A stretch of DNA of 64,000 bases from Corynebacterium glyciniphilum AJ 3170 (GCF_000626675.1 NZ_CP006842.1:1550001-1614000); one strand, 5' to 3'. Shown: positions 36,920 through 48,086, counted from the first letter of the stretch. The notes: a model not told the origin generated them from the sequence alone. Made by a program: numbers and translations.

Positions 36920-38104
36920 ATGGGCCGGGTGAAGAAACGAGTAGTGGTGCTCGGAAGCACCGGTTCGATCGGTACCCAGGCGCTCGAGATCATCGCACAG
37001 AACCCCGACCGTTTCGACCTGGTCGGGGTCTCTGTACACGGGTCGAAGCCGGACGTCCTGCTTGACCAGATCCGGACATTCGGCCTGGCCTCTCACCAGG
37101 TGGCGGTCGCCAGTGAACGCACCGCTGAAGAGGTCGACCGGGAGTTGGACGGTCATGTCGTCCGTGGGGTGGATTCCGCACGCCAGTTGGTGGAGGGGCT
37201 GACCGACTCGCTGGGGTTGGGCGCCGAGGATGTCGTCCTGAACGCTCTCGTCGGCTCGCTCGGTCTCGATGCCACTCTGGCGACGCTGAACGGGCAGGTA
37301 CGCCTGGCGCTGGCCAACAAGGAATCGCTGGTCGCCGGAGGTGAGCTCGTGTTGACTGCGGCGGCAGAGGGACAGCTGGTGCCCGTGGACTCCGAGCACT
37401 CGGCGATGGCACAGTGCCTGTGGTCCGGACGTCACGATGACGTGGACTCCCTGGTCCTCACCGCGTCCGGCGGGCCGTTCCGGGGATGGACGCGTGAGCA
37501 GTTGCAGGACGTGACCCCGTTGCAGGCTGCGAATCACCCGACCTGGTCTATGGGGCAGATGAACACCCTCAACTCGTCGTCGATGGTCAACAAGGGGCTC
37601 GAACTCATCGAGGCGTCCCTGCTGTTCGGAGTTTCGGCCGACAAGATCGATGTGACCGTGCACCCCCAGTCCATCGTCCATTCGATGGTGACCTTCCGGG
37701 ACGGGGCGACGATCGCGCAGGCATCGCCACCTTCGATGAAGTTGCCGATCAGCCTGGCGCTGGGTTGGCCGGAACGGGTGCCAGGTGCCCAGCGTGCCCT
37801 CGACTTCTCCACGGCCTCCACGTGGGAGTTCGAGCCTCTCGACGACGGGGTGTTCCCGGCGGTCCGGTTGGCCCGTGAGGCGGTGTCCGTCGGCGGATGC
37901 ATGCCGGCCGTGTACAACGCCGCGAACGAGGAAGCCGCCGTGGAGTTTCTCGCCGGTGCGTTGCCCTTCCCCCGGATCGTCGACACGATCGCCGAGGTCA
38001 TGGAGGACTGCGCCGACCGCGTCGGCCGTCCGCGTGACCTCGAGGACGTGATCGACGCGGAGCGTGAAGCGCGCGCTAAGGCCCACGAAAGGATGGCCCG
38101 GTGA
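36920..38104 (+). CDS. dxr: 1-deoxy-D-xylulose 5-phosphate reductoisomerase
   Basis: Second enzyme of the MEP isoprenoid pathway: DXP + NADPH gives MEP. The nucleotide-binding [21 protein letters not shown] and substrate-loop [11 protein letters not shown] motifs are present. 394 aa from ATG 36920 ([12 protein letters not shown]); GTG 36929 is possible. The stop overlaps the GTG of rip1 by 4 bp. ispG, another MEP enzyme, lies two genes on. Confidence 0.96.
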   Translation: MGRVKKRVVVLGSTGSIGTQALEIIAQNPDRFDLVGVSVHGSKPDVLLDQIRTFGLASHQVAVASERTAEEVDRELDGHVVRGVDSARQLVEGLTDSLGLGAEDVVLNALVGSLGLDATLATLNGQVRLALANKESLVAGGELVLTAAAEGQLVPVDSEHSAMAQCLWSGRHDDVDSLVLTASGGPFRGWTREQLQDVTPLQAANHPTWSMGQMNTLNSSSMVNKGLELIEASLLFGVSADKIDVTVHPQSIVHSMVTFRDGATIAQASPPSMKLPISLALGWPERVPGAQRALDFSTASTWEFEPLDDGVFPAVRLAREAVSVGGCMPAVYNAANEEAAVEFLAGALPFPRIVDTIAEVMEDCADRVGRPRDLEDVIDAEREARAKAHERMAR

Positions 38105-39339
38105 GTTTTGCGTTAGGTGTCGTTCTTTTCGCTCTGGGTATCGGCGTCACCATTGCCCTGCATGAAGCCGGACACATGGTCGCCGCACGGGTGTGCGGCA
38201 TGCGCGTGCGGCGCTATTTCATCGGCTTCGGCCCGACCGTGTGGTCCACCACACGCGGGCACACCGAGTACGGGCTCAAGGCCATTCCTCTGGGTGGCTT
38301 CTGCGACATCGCCGGGATGACGGTGAATGACCCGTGGACGGAGGAGGAAGAGCCCCATCTGATGATCAACAAGCCCGCCTGGAAGCGGGTCTTCGTGATG
38401 ATGGCGGGCATCATCGTCAACATCGTGCTCGGTGTGCTGATCATCTTCGGTGTCGCGGTGAGCTTCGGTCTGCCCAGCACCGAGGACAAGCCGATTCCCG
38501 CCACCGCGACACAACTGCTGTGTTCGCCGGTCAAGGAGGGCGACGGCACCGAGAACGATCCGGGTTGTACCGGTGAAGGCCCGGCTGAGGCGTCCGGAGT
38601 ACAGGTGGGGGACACGTTCCTCACTGTTGACGGCAGGACCGTCGAGGGATTCAGTGACGTCATCGACGCGGTCCAGGCTGCCGGACGGACAGCAGGCGAG
38701 GACGGGGTCGCCCTCGGAGACACCGTCACCGTGCCGGCCACGGTGGAGCGTGGTGGCACAGACGTGGACCTGAATCTGCAGGTGCAGGTCGTTGAACGTG
38801 GCGGTGAGGCCACCGGTGCGATCGGTGTACAGGTTGAACTTCCTCCGACCGAGATGGTCGACTACAACCCGGTCGCGGCGGTCGGTGGCACCGCGGACTT
38901 CACCTGGAACCTCGGCAAGCAGACCGTGGACGCCCTGGTCCACCTTCCGGAGCGCTACTGGCCGGTCGTACAGTCGATCTTCGGCGCTGAGCGTCAGATG
39001 GACAGCCCGGTCAGTGTGGTCGGCGCCTCCCACGCAGGCGGGCAGTTGGTGGAGCACGAGCAGTGGATGAGTTTCCTGCTCCTGCTGGCGAACCTGAACT
39101 TCTTCCTCGCAGTGTTCAACCTGGTGCCGTTGCCGCCGTTGGACGGTGGGCACGCGATCGTGGTCATCTACGAGAAGATCCGCGACCGGTTGCGCCGCCT
39201 GCGGGGCCTGGCGCCCGGTGGCCCGGTCGACTACGTGAAGCTGATGCCCCTGACGTACGTGGCCACCGCCGTCCTGCTGGTCTTCGGCCTGACCGTGATC
39301 GTGGCCGACGTGGTGAACCCGCTGCAACTGTTCCCGTAG
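38101..39339 (+). CDS. rip1: Site-2 intramembrane metalloprotease (Rip1/RseP)
   Basis: M50 protease of 412 aa. The zinc motif HEAGH (residues 21-25) lies in the first membrane helix, and the second motif [12 protein letters not shown] is near residue 340. A single PDZ domain (about 155-225, [20 protein letters not shown]) is in the middle. In mycobacteria this protein (Rv2869c) cuts anti-sigma factors and shapes envelope lipid synthesis. The start overlaps the dxr stop. Confidence 0.95.
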   Translation: MSFALGVVLFALGIGVTIALHEAGHMVAARVCGMRVRRYFIGFGPTVWSTTRGHTEYGLKAIPLGGFCDIAGMTVNDPWTEEEEPHLMINKPAWKRVFVMMAGIIVNIVLGVLIIFGVAVSFGLPSTEDKPIPATATQLLCSPVKEGDGTENDPGCTGEGPAEASGVQVGDTFLTVDGRTVEGFSDVIDAVQAAGRTAGEDGVALGDTVTVPATVERGGTDVDLNLQVQVVERGGEATGAIGVQVELPPTEMVDYNPVAAVGGTADFTWNLGKQTVDALVHLPERYWPVVQSIFGAERQMDSPVSVVGASHAGGQLVEHEQWMSFLLLLANLNFFLAVFNLVPLPPLDGGHAIVVIYEKIRDRLRRLRGLAPGGPVDYVKLMPLTYVATAVLLVFGLTVIVADVVNPLQLFP

Positions 39340-39445
39340 CCGTCACCTGGCCGTCATCGGGACGTCATCACTGTTTTCGCATGTCAGAATCCATACGCGT
39401 AGACTGACGCCGTAGATCCACAAGGAAAGAAGGACAAGACCACAC

Positions 39446-40618
39446 ATGACCGGAATTTCCCTCGGTTTGCCCGACGCCCCACCGCCGGTGCTGGCTCCCC
39501 GTCGCAAGACTCGCCAGCTCATGGTCGGCAACGTCGGAGTCGGAAGTGACTACCCTGTCAGCGTCCAGTCGATGACCACGACGAAGACGCATGACGTCAA
39601 CGCGACGTTGCAGCAGATCGCCCAGCTCACCGCCACAGGCTGCGACATGGTCCGAGTCGCCTGCCCGAAGACGATCGACGCAGAGGCACTGCCCGCCATC
39701 GCCAAGAAGTCGCCGATCCCGGTGATCGCCGACATCCATTTCCAGCCCAAGTACATCTTCGCGGCGATCGACGCCGGCTGTGCCGCCGTCCGCGTGAATC
39801 CCGGCAACATCAAGGAGTTCGACGGCCGAGTCAAGGAAGTCGCCAAGGCTGCCGGAGACGCCGGCATCCCGATCCGTATCGGTGTCAACGCTGGCTCCCT
39901 CGACAAGCGCATCATGGAGAAGTACGGCAAGGCCACGCCGGAGGCGCTGGTCGAGTCGGCACTGTGGGAGGCGAGCCTGTTCGAGGAGCACGGTTTCGGC
40001 GACCTGAAGATCTCGGTGAAGCACAATGACCCGGTGATCATGGTGGAGGCCTACCGTCAGCTCGCCGCGCAGTCGGATTACCCGTTGCATCTCGGTGTCA
40101 CTGAAGCCGGACCTGCCTTCCAGGGCACCATCAAGTCTGCGGTGGCCTTCGGTGCACTGCTCGCGGAGGGCATCGGCGACACGATCCGGACCTCCCTGTC
40201 GGCCGACCCGGTGGAGGAGATCAAGGTCGGTGACCAGATCCTGCAGTCGATGAACCTGCGGCCCCGGAAGCTGGAGATCGTGTCCTGCCCGTCCTGCGGA
40301 CGCGCCCAGGTGGACGTCTACAGTCTCGCCGAGCGGGTCACCGCTGGTCTGGAGGGCATGGAGGTGCCGTTGCGCGTTGCCGTGATGGGCTGCGTGGTCA
40401 ACGGACCGGGTGAGGCACGCGACGCTGATCTGGGTGTCGCCTCGGGTAACGGCAAGGGCCAGATCTTCGTCAAAGGTGAGGTCATCCGTACCGTTCCGGA
40501 GGATGAGATCGTGGAGGTCCTCATCGAGGAGGCGATGAAGATCGCCGAGGACATGGACCCCGAGGTTCTCGCCGCTGCCGGTCTCACCGGCTCCCCCCAG
40601 GTCAAGGTCACCAGCTAG
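39446..40618 (+). CDS. ispG: 4-hydroxy-3-methylbut-2-enyl diphosphate synthase
   Basis: Iron-sulfur enzyme of the MEP pathway converting MEcPP to HMBPP. 390 aa; [17 protein letters not shown] at the N-terminus, [17 protein letters not shown], and the cluster-binding cysteines in [11 protein letters not shown] and [12 protein letters not shown]. An AAGGAAAGAAGG ribosome binding site precedes ATG 39446. Confidence 0.97.
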   Translation: MTGISLGLPDAPPPVLAPRRKTRQLMVGNVGVGSDYPVSVQSMTTTKTHDVNATLQQIAQLTATGCDMVRVACPKTIDAEALPAIAKKSPIPVIADIHFQPKYIFAAIDAGCAAVRVNPGNIKEFDGRVKEVAKAAGDAGIPIRIGVNAGSLDKRIMEKYGKATPEALVESALWEASLFEEHGFGDLKISVKHNDPVIMVEAYRQLAAQSDYPLHLGVTEAGPAFQGTIKSAVAFGALLAEGIGDTIRTSLSADPVEEIKVGDQILQSMNLRPRKLEIVSCPSCGRAQVDVYSLAERVTAGLEGMEVPLRVAVMGCVVNGPGEARDADLGVASGNGKGQIFVKGEVIRTVPEDEIVEVLIEEAMKIAEDMDPEVLAAAGLTGSPQVKVTS

Positions 40619-40724
40619 ACACCGATACCGTACGCATCATCCGCCGCGGGGCCGGTAGGGGAGGATAAAGGGCCCGCGGGATGATGTGTTCGTGTTTGTG
40701 CGGGGAAGCAGCGCTGTGCGCTGC

Positions 40725-40730
40725 TAGCGT
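40725..40730 (+). promoter_or_regulatory. Leaderless -10 box of the PBP gene
   Basis: TAGCGT, 6 nt before ATG 40737. Confidence 0.55.
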
Positions 40731-40736
40731 CGGAGC

Positions 40737-42608
40737 ATGATCCAGATTCCGGGGACGCAGGCCCCGAGACGCACCACCGCCGCCACCGTCCTGTGTCTGA
40801 TCCTCACTGCTGTCACCGTCGCCGCCACCGCATGTACCCCACGCCCGGACGTGGCAGACGAGGTCATCGGAGACTTCCTCGCTGCGGTCGAGTCACGGGA
40901 CGTTGATGCTGCTGCCCAACTCACCGACGATTCATCAGTGGCATTTACCGCTTTGGACGAATCTTGGTCGGCACTGCAGGCAGAGTCCCTCGACGCCGAA
41001 GTGCGCGACATCCGGACCGACGACAACGTGGCCACTGCTGACTACTCGATGGCGTGGACACTGCCGGGGGACCGCACGTTCCGTTATGACGCCACACTGA
41101 CCGCCACACGCACCGACGGGGACTGGGCGGTGCGGTGGCGGTCGTCTGTCCTGCATCCCGACCTCGGGGCAGACCAACACCTGGAGCTGCGTCGGGTGGA
41201 AGCCCAGGTCGCCGACATCGTCGGTTCCGACGGCGCCGTCCTTGCTACCCCGGGCACCACGTGGCGGGTTCTGCTGGACACGGACGAGGCGAAGAAGAAC
41301 GGCGGGGTCCAAGGGACAGTCGACCAGATCGCGCGAGTACTCGACGCCGCACACGCAGAGGAAGAAGCGATCCCCACCATCGACAAAGCACAGGTCTCCT
41401 CGGCGGCGTTGGACGCCGACGGGGCCTACTCGGTGACGACGATCCCGGGAGAGTTCGGCGACCGAGTGCAACAGGGCCTGGAATCCGTGAACGGCGTCCG
41501 TATGAACGAGGAGCCGGCCATGGTGCGTCCCGATCCTGGCTTCGCTCCGGACATCATGTCCCGTGTCACCCAACTGGTCGAGCCCGAACTTGCCGGGGAA
41601 CCGGGATGGGAAGTCGTGGCAGTGAACCAGAATGCGTCGGTGGTGCGCACGATGGAACGCACTGCCGCCGAACCGTCGCCGGCGGTCAAGGTGAGTTTGT
41701 CTCGGCAGGTACAGGAGGCGGCGCAGAAGGCAGTGGACACTCGCCCGAACGACCAGGCGATGATGGTGGTGATGCGCCCCTCCACCGGGGAAGTGCTGGC
41801 CGTGGCACAGACAGCCGAAGCGGACAAACAGGGTGACGTGGCGCTGTCAGGGCAGTACCCGCCCGGATCAACCTTCAAGGTGATTACCGCCGCAGCCGGT
41901 GTGGAGAAAGAGGATCTGACCGCGGATTCGACAGTGTCATGTCCGTCGACCCAGGACATCGGTGGACGTATCGTCACCAACTACAACTCCTTCTCACTCG
42001 GGGACACGTCGATGCGCAATGCATTCGCCCAGTCCTGCAACACCACGTTCGCCCGTATCTCGACAGACATGGCGCCAGGGGAGCTGAAGGAGGAGGCCAG
42101 GAAGTTCGGTCTGGGACGCGACTATGAGATCCCGGGACTGACCACCATGACCGGTCAGGTCCCGGAGGGCGAGGTCATGCTGGACCGGACCGAGGCCGGG
42201 TACGGCCAGGGCCTCGACCTTGCCAGCCCGTTCGGTATGGCACTGGTCGCGGCGACTGCGGCGAACGGCCGTACCCCGGTGCCGAACCTCATCGACACCG
42301 ACGACGTGCACACCCTGGACCCCGACGGCAAGGATGCCGTGGAAGGCGAACCGTTGAAGCCGCACGTCCTGGACAATCTGCGGGACATGATGCGCGCGGT
42401 GGTGACCAGCGGCTCGGGGTCGGCTATCTCAGGCGCGGGCGAAGTGTACGGCAAGACCGGTGAGGCGGAGATCAATGAGGGCTCCCACGCGTGGTTCATG
42501 GGCTACCGCGGCGACCTGGCTTTCGCGACGATGATCGTGTTGGGCGGCGGCTCTGAGCATTCAGTGGCGGTGACCCAGCAGTTCTTTGACAATCTGGACG
42601 GGGAGTAG
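40737..42608 (+). CDS. Class B penicillin-binding protein, probable lipoprotein
   Basis: Transpeptidase of 623 aa matching the Rv2864c (PbpLipo) position and layout. The signal sequence ends in a lipobox-like VAATAC. An NTF2-like MecA-N domain (about 40-150) and dimerisation domain follow, then the transpeptidase domain with the SxxK serine in GSTFKV (Ser378), SCN ([10 protein letters not shown]) and KTG (Lys573). It crosslinks peptidoglycan outside the membrane. It lies between ispG and map, as in mycobacteria. Confidence 0.92.
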   Translation: MIQIPGTQAPRRTTAATVLCLILTAVTVAATACTPRPDVADEVIGDFLAAVESRDVDAAAQLTDDSSVAFTALDESWSALQAESLDAEVRDIRTDDNVATADYSMAWTLPGDRTFRYDATLTATRTDGDWAVRWRSSVLHPDLGADQHLELRRVEAQVADIVGSDGAVLATPGTTWRVLLDTDEAKKNGGVQGTVDQIARVLDAAHAEEEAIPTIDKAQVSSAALDADGAYSVTTIPGEFGDRVQQGLESVNGVRMNEEPAMVRPDPGFAPDIMSRVTQLVEPELAGEPGWEVVAVNQNASVVRTMERTAAEPSPAVKVSLSRQVQEAAQKAVDTRPNDQAMMVVMRPSTGEVLAVAQTAEADKQGDVALSGQYPPGSTFKVITAAAGVEKEDLTADSTVSCPSTQDIGGRIVTNYNSFSLGDTSMRNAFAQSCNTTFARISTDMAPGELKEEARKFGLGRDYEIPGLTTMTGQVPEGEVMLDRTEAGYGQGLDLASPFGMALVAATAANGRTPVPNLIDTDDVHTLDPDGKDAVEGEPLKPHVLDNLRDMMRAVVTSGSGSAISGAGEVYGKTGEAEINEGSHAWFMGYRGDLAFATMIVLGGGSEHSVAVTQQFFDNLDGE

Positions 42609-42611
42609 GCT
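42606..42611 (+). promoter_or_regulatory. Leaderless -10 box of map
   Basis: TAGGCT overlaps the PBP stop and ends 8 nt before the map ATG (42620). Confidence 0.55.
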
Positions 42612-42619
42612 GGGGCCTC

Positions 42620-43504
42620 ATGAGTAGAGCGCTTCTGACCCCCGGTACACCCACCCCGATCCGCAAGGTTCCGGACAGTATTGATCGTCCGGAGTACGTG
42701 TGGAAGGACTCCGTCCGGGAGAACGTCGGTGAGCCGTGGGTGCAGACCCCGGAGGTCGTCGAGGCGATGCGCGAGTCGTCACGGATTGCCGCCGGCGCAC
42801 TGTCTGCCGCCGGTGCTGTGGTGGCACCGGGAGTGACCACGGACGAGATCGACCGTATCGCGCACGAGTACATGTGCGATCATGGAGCGTACCCCTCGTG
42901 CCTGGGATACCGGGGTTTCCCGAAGGCGTCGTGTATCAGTCTCAATGAGATCGTGTGCCACGGCATTCCGGACACCACCGTGGTGCAGGACGGTGACATC
43001 GTGAACATTGACGTCACTGCCTACAAGAACGGTGTGCACGGTGACACGAACGCGACGTACCTGGCGGGGGACGTGGCTGAGAAGCACAGGCTGCTGGTCG
43101 AACGGACTTACGCCGCGATGTGGCGGGGCATCAAGGCGGTGAAGCCAGGCCGTGAGATCAACGTGATCGGACGGGTGATCGAGGCGTACGCAAAGCGGTT
43201 CGGGTACTCCGTGGTCCGTGATTTCACCGGCCATGGCGTCGGCCCGACGTTCCACAACGGCCTGGTGGTACTGCACCACGATGAGCCCGCCTACGACACG
43301 GTTCTGGAGCCGGGGATGACGTTGACGATCGAGCCGATGCTGAATCTTGGCGATCTGCCCTACGACATCTGGGACGACGACTGGACCGTGCAGAATAAGG
43401 ACGGCAAGTGGTCGGCGCAGTTTGAGCACACGATGGTCGTCACGGAGACCGGCGTGGACGTGCTGACTCTGCGCGAGGACGAGAAGGACCAGACCGTCAA
43501 GTAA
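42620..43504 (+). CDS. map: Type I methionine aminopeptidase
   Basis: Removes the initiator methionine. The 294-aa product has the actinobacterial N-terminal extension (first 45 residues, [19 protein letters not shown]). Metal ligands appear in [20 protein letters not shown] (two Asp), [11 protein letters not shown] (His), TIEPMLNLG and [11 protein letters not shown] (Glu). The start is given by the TAGGCT box 8 nt upstream. Confidence 0.96.
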   Translation: MSRALLTPGTPTPIRKVPDSIDRPEYVWKDSVRENVGEPWVQTPEVVEAMRESSRIAAGALSAAGAVVAPGVTTDEIDRIAHEYMCDHGAYPSCLGYRGFPKASCISLNEIVCHGIPDTTVVQDGDIVNIDVTAYKNGVHGDTNATYLAGDVAEKHRLLVERTYAAMWRGIKAVKPGREINVIGRVIEAYAKRFGYSVVRDFTGHGVGPTFHNGLVVLHHDEPAYDTVLEPGMTLTIEPMLNLGDLPYDIWDDDWTVQNKDGKWSAQFEHTMVVTETGVDVLTLREDEKDQTVK

Positions 43505-43579
43505 CGCGGTCTCATTTCCTGGGGACGAATTCGCTGAAGGGCGTCGCCGGGACAGGGGTCTCAGGTAGCGTGTTGGGGT

Positions 43580-44167
43580 ATGAACGTATCTGGTTCGGAG
43601 TCAGCGTCCACCGAGGGGCCGACACGCATCGTGCGCCCCGGCGAGAAAGTGCCGGGGGTGCGGGAGCTGGGGGTGGTCAATCACCTCATCGCGCGTCTCG
43701 GCGCGCGGGTGCAGGGCACGGAGACGATGGGGGTCTTTTCCACGATCGGGCGCGCACGTCGCCTGTTTAAGGCGTGGCTGGTGTACTCGGCGGCGATGAT
43801 GCCGTTCGGCTACCTGTCACGCAAGGAGACGGAACTGGTGATTCTCCGTGTGGCTCATCTGAAGGGGTCAGAGTATGAAGCGGCCCATCACCGGAAGTTA
43901 GGCGCGTCGGTGGGATTGACTGATACTCAGATTGAGGCGATGGAGGGGGAGTCGCACGGCCAGACCCGTCGTTGGGGCGTGATCTTGGATGCGGTGGATC
44001 AGATTGTGACAGCCGGTGAGGTGGATGAGTCGACATGGTCGGCTCTGGCCAGTTACTTGTCTGACCGCGAGCTCGTGGCTCTGGTGATGCTGGTGACGAA
44101 CTATTCGGGCCTGGCGACGGCGTTGTCGGTGCTGGGTACTCCGGTAGACAGGAAGAGGGGGCGGTGA
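43580..44167 (+). CDS. Carboxymuconolactone decarboxylase (CMD)-family protein
   Basis: A 195-aa protein of the AhpD-like CMD fold: SRKETELVILRVAHLKGSEYEAAHHRKLG. The two-Cys AhpD redox motif (CxxC) is replaced by YEAAHH, so it is not a classical peroxidase partner. A TAGCGT box lies 8 nt before ATG 43580, so it is its own unit. The substrate is unknown. Confidence 0.85.
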   Translation: MNVSGSESASTEGPTRIVRPGEKVPGVRELGVVNHLIARLGARVQGTETMGVFSTIGRARRLFKAWLVYSAAMMPFGYLSRKETELVILRVAHLKGSEYEAAHHRKLGASVGLTDTQIEAMEGESHGQTRRWGVILDAVDQIVTAGEVDESTWSALASYLSDRELVALVMLVTNYSGLATALSVLGTPVDRKRGR

Positions 44168-44297
44168 CGGTAGTTTTGCCTCTGGACGTGACCGTGAATG
44201 TGGGTTACTGTGTGACTGTCTGACCCATTGGGGGTATGGGCGGGGGTCGTGGGGAACAGCGGCTGTCTGGATGTAGTGAAGGGGTGGGGTGGGGCCT

Positions 44298-45083
44298 ATG
44301 GTCCACCAGGATTCTGTTGTGGGCGATGACGGTTCGCACCGGCTGTTGGTGGTGCCGTGTGCCCTGGTCGTGTTGGTGCTGGTGCTAATGGTCACGGCGT
44401 GTTCGGCGGTGAGGGACGAAGCTGGCGCCGGTGGTTCGGCCGGGAAAGAGTGGCCCGCTGAGACTGCGGCAACCCAGCCGGCGGAGGGCAGAGTCGCCGA
44501 GCCGGTGGTGACGGAGGATGGTCGAATGATTCAGCCGGCCGGGCATACAGGGATCTGGTTTGAGACGGAGCCTGATGATCCTCTGGAGAAGCTGGTCTAC
44601 GAGTCGCAGCGGTTCGTCGGTCAGCCGGTTGCGCTGGAACCGATCGGGGAACGGGCACTGCTGCCGCAGTGGGAGGACATGCCCGATCCGTGCCATCCGG
44701 AGGTCATCCGGAGGATGGAGGAGCTGGGGTTCGGAACGAGCGTAGATGACGTTGGTCATGGTTATGCGCACTGTTCTGGAATTGGCTCTTACGGTTTCGG
44801 CGCTAATTCGGAGATTATCGCTTTTGAGTGGGGTTTTGTAGGTAGCATTGAAGAGTTTGCAAATCATTCCGCCGTCCGAGATTCGCACTTCCATGGTTTC
44901 AGCAGTGTGTCCGAAGGTGATATGGCTGACATTCTAGGTTGTATCGGGGTATTTGATACTCCGAGTATGGGATACCCCTACACGTCGATGTATATGAATG
45001 GAACTGGTGTTGGCACTTGTAGTGAAGCTTTTAGCTCACTTCAGATTGCTATTAATGTCAATGGGGGAAATGTCGATGTTTAG
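44298..45083 (+). CDS. Lipoprotein, DUF3558-like
   Basis: A 261-aa lipoprotein. The signal segment is VVPCALVVLVLVLMVTAC with the acylated Cys at about residue 34, then a low-complexity linker. The mature domain has MPDPCHPEVIRRM and a later GTCSEAF, as in DUF3558 cell-surface lipoproteins. The last third (from about 44755) is distinctly AT-rich compared with the first part. Its stop overlaps the start of the next gene. The GTG at 44289 is an alternative start. Confidence 0.7.
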   Translation: MVHQDSVVGDDGSHRLLVVPCALVVLVLVLMVTACSAVRDEAGAGGSAGKEWPAETAATQPAEGRVAEPVVTEDGRMIQPAGHTGIWFETEPDDPLEKLVYESQRFVGQPVALEPIGERALLPQWEDMPDPCHPEVIRRMEELGFGTSVDDVGHGYAHCSGIGSYGFGANSEIIAFEWGFVGSIEEFANHSAVRDSHFHGFSSVSEGDMADILGCIGVFDTPSMGYPYTSMYMNGTGVGTCSEAFSSLQIAINVNGGNVDV

Positions 45084-46749
45084 GTATGATCCAGAAAATC
45101 TGAATCAAGTTGTGAAGTCTATAGTTGACGCGAAGTTTAGCATTAGGAAGGTTGATAAGCGTGGGCTTGCTGCTACTGCCTTCACAACCTCACCCGCGCT
45201 CGGTGCGGTGGCCACGCAGTACTCGGCGTACCTCGGCGCGCATCCTGGATCGCTGACTGTCGCGACCCAGGCTGCTACCACGAACGTGCAGTGGCTGCAC
45301 GATTCGCTCGTGCCTTTGATCGAGGCGTTGACGGAACAGGAATATCTGTCGGTGGACACATTCACCGGCATGCTCAGTTACACGGATGCGCCAGACAAGG
45401 AAGTTCACTTCGGAATGCCGCCCAGGCCGGAGATCCCTGTCCTTGACCTGGCTTACGTGCCGCCGGTCGCGGCAATTGAAGCAGCGACTCCGCTGAAGGC
45501 GCTCACCGTAATGTTCGCCGGAGACGACAGCGGAATCATCGCAGCGTCGGAATCCTGGGCTTCCGCCAGCCGCCGGATGCTCCAGGCGTCTGAATCACTG
45601 CAGAGTGCGGCCGTGTTGATAGCCGGGACCACCGAAGGCAGCGCCTTCTCCATGGCAGAGCAGGCGATATCGACCATTGCGCGCCAATGCGCGACAGTCG
45701 CCGCCAACTCCACTGCGATGGCAACCTCCATGCTCGAACTGCCGCCCATTAGAGCTGCAGCACACGCACAACTCATTGCCATGGAAGCCGAGATTGCGGC
45801 CGAAGCCACCGCAGCAGGTGCTGTCACCGGTGGGACAGGTGCAGCCGTTATCGCCGCCAAATCTCAGGCACAGGTCGCGGCATTCGTTTCCGGGTATCTG
45901 CAGCCCGCGCTCGACACAGCACGTCCTCTGGTGACTAACCTGTCTGTCCCTGTGGTCAACCACACTGGCTCGGGAGCTCTTCATTCCGGCGGCGCGGCGA
46001 CCATGGCCGCCCAGGAGACCATTACCCAGGTGGCAGGCGGGGCCGCTGCCCCCGTTGTTGGTCAGGCTGCCGCCCAACCCAATCCCGCGGTGCCACAGAC
46101 AGGGCATGTCTCCGCTACTCCGGCTGGGGCCTCTCAGGCAGCGACTGTCAGTCAGGCACCAGCGGGTCCGGCTGGCGGAATCAGCAACGCATCCGGTGGT
46201 ATCCAGGCAGCGTCGCCTGCCTCCGCTACCGCGGCACATCCGGCGTCGACAGGTACCGGCCCCGGCCAGAACATGAATGGTAGCCGACCTGTAGCTACGA
46301 GCGTCGCGCCGCCCGCCAATCCCCGAAATGTCGCCGGTGGTGTGATGCAACCTCTGCTACCCAGGGGCGTCAGTGTCGCTACCCCTGGCTCGCCATCCAC
46401 AGGTCACACCACCGGTGGCGGACCCCACACGGGGCCGGGGACTACCCAGAACGGCGCTGGTGCCCGAGGCGTGGCCCAGGGCACGGGCGGGGCAGCGCCT
46501 GCCGCCGGCAACGGCACTCACGGTCATCGTGCCAGTGGCGCCGGTACTGCGCCTGTCGGCGCAGCCGGGCAGAACGGGGCCAGAACGGGCCAAGGTAAAG
46601 GTGCTTCGACGGGGGCCCTCTTCGGTAACGGGCAGAATAGACGCCAGAAAACCCGTCGTATGACCACCGGCAGCTCCCTGCTCGACACATACTTCCGCCG
46701 CCAGTTCTTGGGGGAGAAGTCGACAACCGTGAAGAAAGTCATCCGGTAG
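45076..46749 (+). CDS. Large helical protein with Ala/Gly/Pro/Thr-rich tail
   Basis: Not identified with confidence. 557 aa. About 300 residues are helical; the stretch ESWASASRRMLQ...EGSAFSMAEQAISTIA is reminiscent of the helical hairpins of WXG100/PPE-type ESX substrates, but no YxxxD/E export signal was found. Residues about 300-520 are low-complexity Ala/Gly/Pro/Thr/Gln, and the end is basic (RRQKTRRMTTG). No signal peptide. I start at ATG 45076 (SD GGGGGAA 6 nt upstream; ATG 45061 and 45070 also in frame). It overlaps the lipoprotein stop, so the pair is co-expressed. The first 100 bp are AT-rich. Confidence 0.65.
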   Translation: MFRYDPENLNQVVKSIVDAKFSIRKVDKRGLAATAFTTSPALGAVATQYSAYLGAHPGSLTVATQAATTNVQWLHDSLVPLIEALTEQEYLSVDTFTGMLSYTDAPDKEVHFGMPPRPEIPVLDLAYVPPVAAIEAATPLKALTVMFAGDDSGIIAASESWASASRRMLQASESLQSAAVLIAGTTEGSAFSMAEQAISTIARQCATVAANSTAMATSMLELPPIRAAAHAQLIAMEAEIAAEATAAGAVTGGTGAAVIAAKSQAQVAAFVSGYLQPALDTARPLVTNLSVPVVNHTGSGALHSGGAATMAAQETITQVAGGAAAPVVGQAAAQPNPAVPQTGHVSATPAGASQAATVSQAPAGPAGGISNASGGIQAASPASATAAHPASTGTGPGQNMNGSRPVATSVAPPANPRNVAGGVMQPLLPRGVSVATPGSPSTGHTTGGGPHTGPGTTQNGAGARGVAQGTGGAAPAAGNGTHGHRASGAGTAPVGAAGQNGARTGQGKGASTGALFGNGQNRRQKTRRMTTGSSLLDTYFRRQFLGEKSTTVKKVIR

Positions 46750-46868
46750 CCCGTGAGGGTCGGTGTCCCTGAGCTGAGACCCCGGGGCTGTGTCGGTCTG
46801 ATGGCGTCAGAACCAACATGACCCTGGGGTACTAGTCAGTGCAGTCTGGCGGGGCACCGTACAACAAG

Positions 46869-46901
46869 GGGCCTGGAGATCAGTGAATGATCTCCAGGCC
46901 C
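46869..46901. terminator. Strong bidirectional terminator
   Basis: Perfect 14-bp stem GGGCCTGGAGATCA (46869-46882) / TGATCTCCAGGCCC (46888-46901), 5-nt loop, between convergent genes. Confidence 0.8.
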
Positions 46902-46952
46902 TGTCCATCGCAGTCCTGTAGTGCCGGGAGCACCGCGCACTACAGTGGTCCG

Positions 46953-47981
46953 CTATTCCGCGTCGACCGCGTCCTCGCCGTCGACGATCTCCAACTGGTC
47001 ACGCACCTGCTCCAGCAGCCAGGCGTTGGACAGTGAGGACGGGATGTTCAACGCAGCCATGACGGCTTTGTTGTCCTCGATCACGGCACCGGATTCCACC
47101 TGCGGCAGCTGGTCGTAGCCGGCAATAGCACGGATCTTGTCCATGCCCTCTGTGGCGTACATGCCCATGAAGTTCGCCGCCAGATCCGACACCCGCTCAT
47201 AGGAGATCTGCGCACGACCACCCTCGATCTTCAATGAACCGTCGGTGAACGACGCCGGCAGTGTCATGCCCAGTCGGGAGTAGAACTTGTTGGCGATGTT
47301 CTCCGGATCAGCGATCACGCCGAACTGACCACCACGGTCCTGCACGGTCAGCGCAGTCTTGCCTTCGAGACCCGGCAGCTCGTCGCGCACAGCAGCGAAT
47401 GCCTTCTCATCGTCATCGATGACCTCCTGCGCCTTGTCTTCCAGGCCGTAGATCTCGGCGAGTGCCTGCAGCTGCGGTTCCCAGCTGGCGTCCTCGTCCA
47501 TGCCGGGCAGAACATCGGTGACCTTGGACAGCTCGTCGTAGGCGTCTTCCTTGATGCGGTAGGTGTCGCCGACGACCAGGTCGGGGTTATGCGAGACGAC
47601 CTCCTCGAGGGGGAAGTCCTCGGACATCGGGATGCGTTCGACACCCTCCAGCTGCGGATTCTTCCAGTCTGCGTCCGCGTCGTCGCCACGCTCGACGATG
47701 ACATCCGGAGTGATGCCCAGTGCCAGGAGATTGTCCACGGCGGTGCCGATGGCCACGACGGTCTCAGGGTTGGTGTTGTAGGTCGCCTCACCGTACATGT
47801 TCTCGATGGTGACCTCGGACTCCTCGGCGCCCGCGCTGTCGGAAGAGGCGGTGTTGTCATCCGAGCTGTTGTCGGAGTCATCGGAGGAGCAGCCGGCGAG
47901 GACGAGGCCGCCAGCGAGGACGGTGGCGGTCAACGTCCGACGGACGGTTCGCGCGCGGGAGCGACGGGCGGTGTGCAGCAT
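46953..47981 (-). CDS. Iron-siderophore ABC transporter substrate-binding lipoprotein
   Basis: A 342-aa lipoprotein with signal and lipobox LAGGLVLAGC, a Ser/Asp-rich linker and a FecB/FhuD-type periplasmic binding domain (PETVVAIGTAVDNLLALGIT, VVSHNPDLVVGDT). It captures ferric siderophores (or haem-like ligands) for an ABC importer; no permease or ATPase lies beside it here. AGGAGAGGAAC precedes its ATG. A DtxR-like site (48070-48086) is upstream. Confidence 0.88.
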   Translation of the reverse strand: MLHTARRSRARTVRRTLTATVLAGGLVLAGCSSDDSDNSSDDNTASSDSAGAEESEVTIENMYGEATYNTNPETVVAIGTAVDNLLALGITPDVIVERGDDADADWKNPQLEGVERIPMSEDFPLEEVVSHNPDLVVGDTYRIKEDAYDELSKVTDVLPGMDEDASWEPQLQALAEIYGLEDKAQEVIDDDEKAFAAVRDELPGLEGKTALTVQDRGGQFGVIADPENIANKFYSRLGMTLPASFTDGSLKIEGGRAQISYERVSDLAANFMGMYATEGMDKIRAIAGYDQLPQVESGAVIEDNKAVMAALNIPSSLSNAWLLEQVRDQLEIVDGEDAVDAE

Positions 47982-48069
47982 GAAGGATGTTCCTCTCCTG
48001 TGCCCGGCGAGGGTGTGCGGACGCCGTGGGTGGCGCCCAACCGGGCGGTTGTTCCGGTGAAACGTCGAT

Positions 48070-48086
48070 AACCGTAGGCTACGTTT
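48070..48086 (-). promoter_or_regulatory. Possible DtxR box
   Basis: AACCGTAGGCTACGTTT, an imperfect dyad whose centre TAGGCTA matches the core of the DtxR/IdeR consensus, about 90 bp before the iron-siderophore lipoprotein start. The outer arms match less well. Confidence 0.35.
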
